A DNA stretch of 64,000 bases from positions 13,865,489 to 13,929,488 of the forward strand of contig CM037873.1 of assembly GCA_021292105.1 (NCBI GenBank). Reading direction: 5' to 3'. A program made the position numbers and the translations under genes. The DNA comes from Anadara kagoshimensis (taxonomy: Eukaryota; Mollusca; Bivalvia; Arcoida; Arcidae). This document shows positions 49,101-61,488 of this stretch, piece after piece. Numbering within the stretch: the stretch's first letter is position 1; each line of letters begins with the position of its first letter. The notes under the pieces are model-generated. The model was not told the origin of the DNA, did no database searches, and saw only the letters and a list, made by a program, of their open reading frames with translations.

Positions 49101-52100
49101 GGAAATGATACAATGACTTAAAAAACAGGTTCTAAAGAGCATGCGTGGTGCTTGTACATTAACATGACACAAAATTCTTGTATTAATACTCAAATACAAC
49201 TAAAACACGATATATCAGAAAATACGTGCTTGTACGTGTATATTAACATAACTGTTTATTAGCGATTTCTGGTCACGTTCTTTCTAAATGCTTTAATCGG
49301 TTAATGGTTGGTATATTAACAGGAATTAGATATATATTCGATTTTATATTTGATAATCATTAACTGTAAGTAAATTGTCGTCTTTAATCTATATTAAGTT
49401 AATACAGATACAAGAAGTCTCCATTCTCACATTTGGGAATAGTAAGCTTGTGGTTATAGATCAACAATCATTGCATGCTGTGAAGATCAATAAATCAATA
49501 CAATTCTCTTATTTTCTAGTAAAAGAAATATTTTATATTGATATTCGTATATAAAAATGTTTGACAGTTTTACACCAAGTCAAAGCTTGTATTGAAACAC
49601 CCCTGTATATTAGTCTTGTCTTTCTATTTCATTGCGGGTGGGGTCGTTGGGGGCCGGTCCAAGGTGAGTTATATCCGCTCAAACTGCTTAAATTTACATT
49701 CAACTCTAGTATATCTTAGTCGGAAGGTTTAACAATTCGCTTGTCTAAAGTAGGTTGTTTTCTCTTAGCACTCCGGTTCTCTCCGCTATCCCTGAACTAA
49801 CAGTTTAGATATAAGTGAACGAATCTTTACTGTGTTGTGGCGTATTGCACTGTTACGCCACGTATAATGCTAGTAAAGTCAACACATTAATTCATTTGAG
49901 TTGTGTTTAACTAATGCCAATGTAAAACAAACGAAAAACCTGATTGTTTTTCGTACAGAAAAAGCATAATCAGTTGTTCAACCAATTTCTATAGATAAAT
50001 AAAGAAGTTACACGACCTTATTCAGTCCATAATACTGAATCATTTAAGCATATTTTATGAAGTAATTCTTTGACTTGGAGACAACAGAGCATTCCAATGG
50101 GCCAAGCCAATAATGGAACAACTTATTAAATCGCAATTAATATCCACAATAAAGAGTGGAGTGATGGTTTTCTAAGCCCCAGAGAAAATTCTTTCATTTA
50201 TATCGATACGGTCATATCTCGGTTGGTGGAGGAAACCGGAGTGCCTGGAGAAAACTATCGTCCTTCGGCAAGCGAAAACTTCCCCGAGTGTGATTGGAAT
50301 CTTGGTGGTTAGAGGCACAAAAACAAATAAAATAATTTATATATCATCTAACTTTTAACCAGAAACAAATGATTTTAACTGTTCCTAAATGTAGTATTTA
50401 ATGGTTGTGTACACAAGGAATAACCTGGCCTTAACCTTAACATTTGCCTTTGGTATTGAAGTTAAAATTAACTCATTTACGTTTACTCATCACTTTACTG
50501 TTATAATATACAAAATGAAAAATGGGATAAACTTAAAAGTTAATTGATAGACAATTTCTTTTGATCTTGTAAAATTAATTATAGTTTAATAAAGAAGTTT
50601 AATGTTGAATATTTAATTATGTATTGAGAAGGCGTGTCAGTTAACTTTAAAAATATCGGCGTTTTCACGAGTAAATGAAATTATAATAAGAACAATATTT
50701 CCAAATCGATACGTATCTATCAAATAACTATCTATTGCTTGACAACCACGTACAACTCCTAAGTTAACATATGTGAGTAAAGGCTAAATATCTTTGTTGT
50801 TTTACCATCTTTTCTTTTCTGTTCCTTCTTAGTATGTATTTTTTTTTTACAAGATTTTGATTTTTTTTCCAAAGTTAAGTAACATTACACACGAAATGTC
50901 ATGTTATATTAATTATTGCCGTTTACTCAGTATGCGTTTCTGTTAATCTTAATCCCACCCCTACCTTCAAAGTTTTCTGGTCCCCTATTATGAATAGAAC
51001 GATAGAATAAAACGTACATATTAAAATTATATAATTGCCAAGCACTCGGCATTACGAATTGAAAGTCACGGTTCTTTCGGATGGGAACATAAAATAAACG
51101 AGGTCCCGTCTCACGGTAGGCGTAGCACGATAAAGAACCCTGTTGCTTATGGCTTCAGCACCAGGGGCGGATCCAGAGTCTTGGTAAATGAAGGGGCACA
51201 AGTATTCGCGAAAGGTGGGACCTGCTAGGGGGGTCTGGGGGCATGCTCCCCCTTAAAAATTTCGCTTTTTTCAGTACAAATGGTGCAATTTCCTGCAACT
51301 TGAACACTGTCCGAGAGCGTCCTTGTTACCTCGCATTCAAAGTGGATCTAAACCAGTAAAAGAACCTATCAGTCTAGTTTTTAAAAAAAAATTGTATTAT
51401 TGACGCAGGTGGCTATGAGTATCGGTGAGTTCATAATATCGATATATGTATCAACTGTACTGTCGAAATTTGTCGCCGTCGGTAACTTGTATTGTCGGTC
51501 TTTTTATCTGTCGAGGTGTAGTTGTGCACCGCAGATCCAGACCGACTCTTTTTTTGCGTTATATTAAAGGAGTTCGTTCAACCGTTGTAAGTTGTAGATC
51601 GATACGTCGGTCCATCGGAGGGATACCAGTGCTTTGATTTAATTTGATCGATAAATGGATGAACGTGGTCTGGGTGATCCAGTTGGGTTGATAAATCAAG
51701 CTCATCAGTGGAAAGTCTTTCTATTTAAAACCCGGTTCTAAGTTTGATTGATTATTGATTAATGGGGTTTAACTACTAAGTCAAAAATGTTTCACTTATA
51801 TCGAGACGTCACCAGCTATAGGTGCAGATGCAGAAATATTTACCTGTGCTTTGCGGTGATGGCATTATGCAGTGTGGGTTCTTTATAGTGCCACGCCTAC
51901 CGTGACAAGGAGCCTTGGTTTTTAAGGTTTGCCCGAAAGACCCGCACTCATTTTTTAATGCCGAGCGAACAGTCATTACATTTTTTTTCAATTCTTGGGT
52001 CAGACCTGACTAGAGACCAAACCCTCAACCTCCTTGACTTACGGAGCAAGCACTTCGCTACCAACTGACATGCCTGCTACATATACCGAAGGAGTAGGTC

Positions 52101-52279
52101 TCCCACTACCACCACCCCTTTTCCACACTTGTTTTAAATGATTAAATGAACTGTATGACATCCATCTGAACTTTCAAGTTAATTTTTATATTATTAGTTT
52201 TAAAATGAATAGTTAGTCAGTTTCATCATTGTGTAATGCGCATTAAAGGTGCAACCGAACACAAGAATCTTGTCACTAG

Positions 52280-52311
<32 letters not shown>

Positions 52312-55300
52312 GATTATTTTAGACGGATTTGTTCCGTAAAGCCGATAAACGGACGAATAGAATAAAAAGTCAAATGAGACAAAAAAATTTCCCATTAAAA
52401 CCAATTTAAAATAAAAATGTACTGAACATCATGCTATAAAAATATACAAAAAAGATAATCTTGTGTGTCAAAAATTAGTTCTCTCTCTCTCCCTCTGTCT
52501 CTCTCTCTTGGCCATGTCCCTTGGTTTAAAAAGGTAAATTAGATGAATTCACGTATGATTAATGAAATCACTCTTCATGGAAGTCTCTTAATTAGTATTA
52601 CTAATTAACGTTTCTTTCACGCCTCGGCGATCAGGTATATAACATTATCACCTAAGACTGGTCAGTACTACCTGGATTCTTTCATGCTTCAGCGAACTGG
52701 TAAATTACATCATCACCTGATTGCAATTTCCTACCTGTGTACAGGGATTAATTAATCAGTATCACTAATCAGCTAATTAACTGGTCATTACGGTGGTTGA
52801 TTGACAATTAGCTGTGAGAGAGAGGGGGAAAAGTCGGGGCAACTGGGGGGGGGGGGGGGGGACGGGCCCCCTGTGCCCCCCCCCCGCTGGATCCGCCACT
52901 GAGCACAACGCATAGGCAAAATTCCTGTACTATCGCCTATAGCTGGCGATGTCTGGATATAAGTGAAATATTCTTGACTGGGGTGTTAAACACTATTACT
53001 CAATTAATTACTCACCCAATCAAAATTATATAACATCTACAGACAGAATTAACATTCTAATTGTAAAATAAGACAATAAAGATTTATTATCTATCTTACT
53101 TTTATTTTACCGACAGTGAAAAAAACTTTTTGCGGAATCAATGTAGCGTCTGATTACGAATATTGGATAATTGAAACATTTTAATTATGATTTGCGACCA
53201 TATCATCCGTGTTTGAAGTATTTAAACACAACTTTGTAATAACGTCATGTTACGTCAGCACATAACGTCACTCTAACGAAGCCGGATATTTTGCATTTAA
53301 CAAGAAGTAGAAAACTACTGACATATACAGTCTGGGTACTCAGCTATCCTCTATAACTCTAGAAATGGCTGTTTCTATATAAGTATGTGTAAGAATATTG
53401 ACAATGGTGTAAAACACCACGAGTCCACTTGGCTTTAAGTTTTTATTTACTTTTGTCTGAATCATAAAATATATCATTTTGATCTTAGATCCGAAAGACT
53501 TTTTACCATTGCTTCAATCTTATGATCAATATGACTTTAATTTACCGGGTAATGAAACAAAAGGTCCGGGATGAAAGAATTCTCAGACATGTTTTAAAAT
53601 TTGAACTGACATAAGCATAGTTATTGAACTTGATTTAATTTCGCGAAAACTGCGTCTTGACATACATGTACTTAAAAGACAGCAATCATTTTTTCAAAGA
53701 GTAATATAGTTGTCATGTGCTTTTGACTTTTTTATGAAAAAAAATGCTTCATAAAAAATTCAAAAGTAGAACATGAAAATTGCAAGAACATTTAGATTGC
53801 TTTATGTCATAAAAATTCAAAAGTAGCACACGGCATATTGCAAAAACATTAAGATTGCTTGTGAGCAGCACATGGTGCAATGTGTTTTATATGTTTAAAT
53901 TTTATTTCAAAACGGCATTAAATAGAACTTCCTTGCTAATGCAAGGGTAAAATTGCTTGTTGTTGTTATGCAACGGGATAAACATTATGACAGAAGTTGA
54001 CATTCGACAAGCTATTTCAATATCTACAAAACGTTGTTTAAGTAGGATATTTTCACCAAGCCTACTATTGAAATCATAAGAATTTGGAATGAAAGACTTT
54101 TAGAATTCACGTTTATTCAGTTTGAGCGTACATTTTGTATACATACTTTCTGAGGGCAGTATTGAAAATCAATAACGGACTTTTAAATATATATAGATTT
54201 AATGTATTTCAATGGAATATCTATGTCACATAAAATAAAACACGTATGTGTATATGTGTAGAAAGTAGTTGTTTGTCCACGTGTGTTCGTATGTGTGTAT
54301 GTACACAGTACATATTGTAATCAATGGTCACTGAAACAGCAAATATTGTTATAGCATCAAAGAACTGGCTACAAGAACTCTGCCGGGGGGGGGGGGTATT
54401 TGTCATAGTTCTCATGACTTCAGGACCTTTCCCTTTTTTTCATTTTGTTGTTTTCATGTTTGAAGTAATATAATCAAAATGTCCTTCTTCTTGACATTAA
54501 AATTAAAATAAAAGATTTTGAAACACAATGGATATTCATAGCTTATGGTCTTTGGTTGTTGTTGCTTAAGCAACAAAGAACCTTAGCTAAGCTTTTGTTC
54601 AAAACAAAAAGTACTACATAGCTACTTTAGCAATAATATTGCAAAGCAGTGTTTTTCAAAAATTTCAGAGGTTTAAAGTTGTTAACTAGCCTCACCCCCT
54701 CCCCAACAGCCCCCCCCCCTCCCCGTGTTCTTGGAGCCTGTATCAGCTGAAATAAAATCAACAAGAAATCTTGATCTGAAATGAAAAAGAAAGGGGGGAA
54801 ATATTAAATGAATCAGATATACATGTATGTATATTGAATCTCAATTGTTAATAGTCCTATATGAACAATATATATTAATCCACCATGTTGCTAACCAAAA
54901 TCATACAATACCTCTTTCCGTGTATCAGTCCGCGTTGTATCCTCTCCTGTTTTACTTTTAATTTCCGGATCACTCTCTTCGTTGGACATCCTAAATCATC
55001 ATAATTGACCATTTTTTATTTTACACAATTATTGTTTTCTTAATGTCCATAAATCTGGCCATTGTCGATCGACCTTTTTAAGTTCCAGTTATCAATATAT
55101 ACATACTTGTGACGTAGACATAACCATAAGAAAATCAAGTCTGTTATATTCAAATATATCCTTTATTATCATAACTGCTTACTGAGATTCAATTACTTGT
55201 GAAAAGCTCGCCTTAGTAATACACAGGTACATCGTTGTATATAACGGGGTAGTGTATTGGTTTTAATTACTTTTCCTTTATTTGAACTGTAAATAGGTTT

Positions 55301-58300
55301 TCTATCTTTTGATAGAGTAACAAAAGACGTCCTTAAGGATTTTATAGATATTCCAGCTCTAATACTTCTCTACGCGCATAGTGTATAATACGGACCTGTC
55401 GAAAATTTAATACAGAGCCAAAACATAAATACGGCACAACTCGGCCCATCGTCAGCCAATATCTTGTCAAAATTTCGGCATATGCTAACAATTTATCATC
55501 AGCTCTCAAGCCACTTGCTAGCCATATCTCAACCACTCGGTAGCCGAGCTTAGAATCCTTTTCGATAGCTTAGTGTTAAATTTTCGACAGGTTTGTACTG
55601 TATAGAAATATCGACAAAATTCAGTTTGTTTAAATCCACAGAATAAATATAGCGCTGTATTCTCGCTTTTATGTAAAATAAAACATTAAAATTAAATGAA
55701 TAGATTATTTAAATTTTTATTGATGTACTGTGTTTTATGTTATTGTTTACTTTGTATCGAAGACTTACATAACTCGGTATGTTAGAGACTCGCGGCTGGT
55801 ACCCTTGGAGCTAACATTACAGAATACACAACAAAATAAAGCTTCTCATTTCATAGATATGTAAATATCAAATATAAATAGCACACCTTGCAGACCTTAT
55901 GTTAATTTACTACATTGCCCATTGATTTCAGGAAATATTGATTGCTTGATTTGTTTATAATTTAAAGTAAATAACGTAAATACATGTATACTCAAGATTG
56001 CGATCAAATTGTAACACAGTTTTATTTCATTCATAAAGTAGTGTAAATCAGGAATTTTTCGCGAAAGCGAATTTTCGCAAAAATAGCCGTTTTAAGATAT
56101 TCGCTTAATTTTATTTTAGCGTCTTGGATGATTGTCAATGCAAATTAAAGTAATTATAAATTATGTCAAAATGAAAAAATCACGACAGTTATATTTTCGC
56201 GTCATGTTAGTCACGGTTGCGAATTCACGCAAAAAAGAAGGCGAAAATTTTGTGTTTTGAAATAATTTTCGTTCGATCAATAAAACAGGTGTCAAGAATA
56301 ATTAATTATAAAATTTCATTCTGTGATAATGATTTTAAGAGTCTTGCAACATCGAACAATTTTGTAATTTCCATTAGTATGTTTGTTTTTGATACTATAT
56401 CTATCGATCGACAACCTATTGCCTTAACTGCCAAAACAAAATCGTTAACAACAAGTCGTTATTTCTCAAAATTTGTTGGAAACTTTGTTGGACATTGTTC
56501 TGTTACTTCTCACATTTCTTACATTTCATATTTATAGGAGTATATGTTAAACGTGAATAAAACTTTTGATTTTAAATAAAAACAAAATAAAAATTACCTA
56601 AACTTAATGCCTTTCGGGTTTCTAGATTAGGAACAAATATAATTTAAGCATCAGTAAAGACTCACAGACAGTACAAGACCTACATCTGAATGTAAATGGG
56701 TAACTGGGTAACCCAAATAAAGAATCCAACTTTATGTCAAAACCCTAAATGTAAAATATATCAAAAGTGTCAATTAATTTGTACAACGTATTCTCGTATC
56801 CACGTTTGTCCCAAATCGATCTGTTTTACGTAGGTGATTATCGATGTGAATGCAGGAGGGCTTCAATTAATAACAATACAAAATAGTATTTTGTTCAATA
56901 CACATAGTACACACAAAACGCACCCTGTATTCCTTTAATGACATTTTAAGTAAAATCAATTTTAAAGATTTATGTCCTGTTCCCGACTGATGAAAGAACT
57001 TTTGCGGATACAAATGAATGCCAAAGTGAAGTTAATTTGAAAACATTATGAACAAAGCAATTATTAGTTCTATGTAAATGATCAGGTTACCACACATGGC
57101 TGGTGTAACTAGCTATAGCTAAACAAGAGGTAGCCTTCCGTAGCACCCGGGTTCACTTTCCTGATGGAAGCTCAGGCGTTTAACTTAATTTGCCTGATTT
57201 CAAAGTTATACATTTCTTTTGAATTGTGATCTAAATTTGGTTAGGTATGCACGTTGTAAGGTTATAGAACATATGACAATGTTAAAGACTCAGCTGATTT
57301 CAAATGCCCTCCAAAATGGCCAAGGACCTTTTTCGTATATGACACTGATCATAAGCATTTGTATGTTTATAATACGCCCACATCCCATTGTTTTATTCTT
57401 TATATGTGAATTACATGTATGTTACATACTATCACGTACTGACATGTCACATTCAATCGGGTAAAGAGACTTCTTCCAAACTTGATGTTCAACTTGCTTG
57501 CATGGAGTTAACATAAGTAAATAACTTTTAATTTTTTACACAAGATTTGACTTTATGTATGAATATGTATTACAAATTCTAAATCATCATTCATAATGTA
57601 TGTTATTGTAACGATTTCAACTGCAAGATGTCCCGTGATGTTTATTGGGTTCTTGATTTTTTATTTTTTATACCAATTACGTGTTCTTAAAGTCATTCAT
57701 AATTTAATAGAATTATTTTATTGTAGAAACTTAAAGTTTCAGATGGCGCTGTAATAAAAAGGCATTACTATATAGTTTTAAAATCCTATTACAAATATAT
57801 GTTGGTTAAATACATACAATACTTAATTAAATATCATCACTTTATAAAAATGATTTTATCAACTGACATCAAAACGTAACTGATTCAGAAGCTGAAAGAA
57901 AAAACATTTGTCACCAAATATATGATAAGATTAAATATTGACTGGTATATATCTTTAAAATAAAAAAGTTTTAGGGTTTCGCTGAAAGAAAAACATGTTT
58001 AAACATTTGTCATCAAATTTAAAATGAAATGAAATTAATAACTAAAAATAAAAAATCAAGAGTTTTGCTGAAAGATATATGTCATCAAATTTAAAATTAA
58101 ATTAATGACATAAATTAATAACTTGTTTATTATTTTTAAAAAGTAGCTGAAAAAATACGGTTTAAAACATTTGCAATTAAATATAAAATTAAATTGATTA
58201 AATAAAGTTTACAATTAAAGATTTTCGGAGTCTTTGTATCGATTCAACGAACAACTCTTTTTTACGCAATGACACCATAAGTACGCATGTAAGTTGAGAG

Positions 58301-61300
58301 TTATAGAACAGACCACCACCGGAGTATGTCTAACCACCAGGTGGAAAGCTGCAAAGTTTATATTTCTCTGATTAATGTATTTACTTGTAATACCAATGTA
58401 AAGAATAATATTGATAATATTGCCGTGTGATCCATACATGCAATATGTGGAAAATGGGAAATTTATCTTAAATTGTCAGTTGTCCGGCTACAATGTTTTC
58501 TGACATGTCAGCATAACTTTTTTAAACAGCTAAGTTTTTGAATAATGGGATTATTCCATTTTCGTTGTTTTTGTTGAAATTCTGTCCACGAGTTTACATG
58601 TCAATGAAATATATATTACAAATTCAACTTAAACAGAAACAACAACCCACTAATTCACCACCCAACAAAAAGAACCACGAAAATTGAACACCACGAAAAT
58701 AAATCATTTCACAGTATGTCTGTTTTTTTATCGGCACAGAATTCCACATACACAAAACGTGTGGTTAAACAATAAGATATATGAAATAAATACATGTTGT
58801 ACATCAAAGCACCAAACTTACAAAAAAATCATGTCATCAGCGGCACCCGGAACAACCGACTTCGAAATTAATTGTGAATTACATAAATGTATTAAACAGT
58901 TGCACAGAGACAAAAATCAGTTAGACCTACTACATTTAGTTATTTTTAGACATATTAGATGTTTTATATTCTACAGTTTTATTTACATATAATATAGTAT
59001 CTGGTTAATATTCTATATGAATATAAATCTGGTGCACATTACATTACAAAGAGACTGTGGTTCTATATGTTACGGCACTTAAAAAATAATAAGTGAATGT
59101 GAATTATATTACAGTATGAACATGTTTACGATAAAACATATATAAGATGACCGTGATAAGATTTTAAAAAAGGTTTAACCGGTTTCTCAATAAATATAAA
59201 AAGATAAATATTAAAATCTTTAGATAAGGAAATTATTATTAAATTTAAATGCATTAATTCGAGAATATTATAAGCCATGTATTGATATTTTCTAGCATTT
59301 ATATACTACAAAAGCAGTCATATTTTATCTATCAGTATTCTAGCACACACAGAATCAAGCTTAGCGACAATCCAAACTTTACTTGTCTAAGAATACTCTA
59401 ATGACTAATTCTATGTTTTCTTGAAAATTAACATTTTTTTAAAAAAAGTATTCATACAAAATTCAAAATATAAATTGCGTATTACTTATATCGTTATTTG
59501 TTCGACTAAAATATTTGACCTCATCTTAAAAATTAAAATATTTGGATTTCAACAATTTTGGTTCGACCATTACTGATGAGGGATTTCATATCGAAACGAC
59601 CGAAATCATTACAGGTTTAGAAATAACTTTAAAGTAATAATTTCCTTGTAATAAGTAAAATAACACAAAAACTCACGTTTTCTTCATCATCTTTGTCATT
59701 ATTCTCCTCCTCATCACCTGCTAACACACCTGCCGGTACAGGTGATACATCCTCCGTACCGCCGTTAAAACCCGAATCTATGGACTTTTTATCTTCTTCT
59801 TGTTCTATATACTTCTTTGATGTAGATGGTCTTGATTTTCCTTTTTCCTCATCCTCCTCGTTTTCCTTGTCACTACCTTTTCCCTCGTCCTCTTCGTCAT
59901 CTTTTTCATCAGCTATTGGGGCTTCCTCGTCACTGACTTTACGTTTTCTTCTTATACAACAACAGATAATTATGATTATTAGGATTATTAGTAAGATTAC
60001 GATGAGCACTATAACGATATAGATCCACTCTACACTTGCGGCAGCCACAGCGGCGGTGGTTGTTACGGCGGCGGTGGTAGATGTAGATACAGTGGTTGTT
60101 GAGGTGGTGGTTGTGGCACAAATTGGATCCGCTAGATAAAAATAAAATAAGTACAAATGTATATATAGGTTTTGGTTTTTCTTTAATGTCCTAAATAAAA
60201 CCCCTTCTTTAAACGTGCATTGGGATGTATGCCCAGTCGTGTGGTTATATAACACTGCTGGAGAATTCGAACTCTCAACCACCCCGCTTTTTAAAGTCAT
60301 TTTTTAAATTCTGGTGTTTCTTGGATATCAGTGTTTCCCAACAGATGGTATACATAACTTGTATAAATATATGATACACAGCGCATTTTCCGGTATACTG
60401 TCTTTCTATTATCTAGGTCGAGTGTGGCTGCTATTCAGAAAGCACCACGTGTATATGTTATACTGTAAACGATAAACCACCTCACAACTATATTTTGGCA
60501 TTTTAACAAAGAATTTTACTAAATGGACTACAGACCACATTGTGTTTCACCCATGGTTTTGTGATGTTGCAATAGTGCGAGTGATATGATATTTTTAATA
60601 TGTTCAATTTATAAATAATTAAAAGAACAACAAAAACAACATTAAGAATGGTACCCATTAAAAGTTCCATTGGCCCCAAATTGTCGATTATAATTGTGGA
60701 AAGATGTAAATATTTAGTTTTAAATATACATGAAAACCAGACATTAAACGGCAATAACAATAATAGTCCAGTTTTACATTTAGGTAGTCTTTGGTCTATG
60801 TTGGTAAGTTTATAAAGGGGACTTAGTGGTCTAAAACGTCGACTTCCGGATCACATACAGCGCCACTTAACCCCTAGTGGACAAATCCTAGGGTGATGCA
60901 ATTTGTCAAAGGTCTAGGCAATCTAATCTAAAGTAATGTTTCTTTTGTTTCAGCAAATATGTACATATAAAAGTTTTAATTGCATATCATGGAAGTTTTA
61001 GTTGCTATATTCCTTCTTTTTTAATCTCATAATCATAGTCTAATGCTAAATTGCAAGTGGAACTATTTCCGACACAAATGTATATAGAATTAAATAAAAC
61101 ACTTACCACATGTAGCTACAACAGAAAAACATAATATTGATTAGACATTTTATTAAACAATACATTTGTCCAAAAAGTAATTGTAAAACTTATCAAACAC
61201 GAACATACCGGTCAATGTCTAAACAAAAATCCCCAAAGGCAGCAAAAACTTTGAAAACTGGCAATTAAGTTAAACACGTTACCTCCCACCAGGAAAGTGA

Positions 61301-61440
61301 GACCAGGTATCCTGGAAGTCTAAGCACCAACTCACGGTTTAGCTAGCTACATCCAACAACACAAATAAAAATTGAGGAGGATAGAAACGTGGAATTCAAT
61401 CTCAAGAAAAAACATTTTATTTCAAACCAACATAACATGT

Positions 61441-61488
<48 letters not shown>

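Noticed and set aside
58684-58992. 102-codon plus-strand frame
   Set aside because: AT-rich intron of gene B, composition and absence of splice or domain support indicate chance.
59629-60300. Single 223-codon minus-strand gene with membrane helix
   Set aside because: The frame is real only between 59677 and 60131; the parts outside read through clear acceptor and donor sites into intron.
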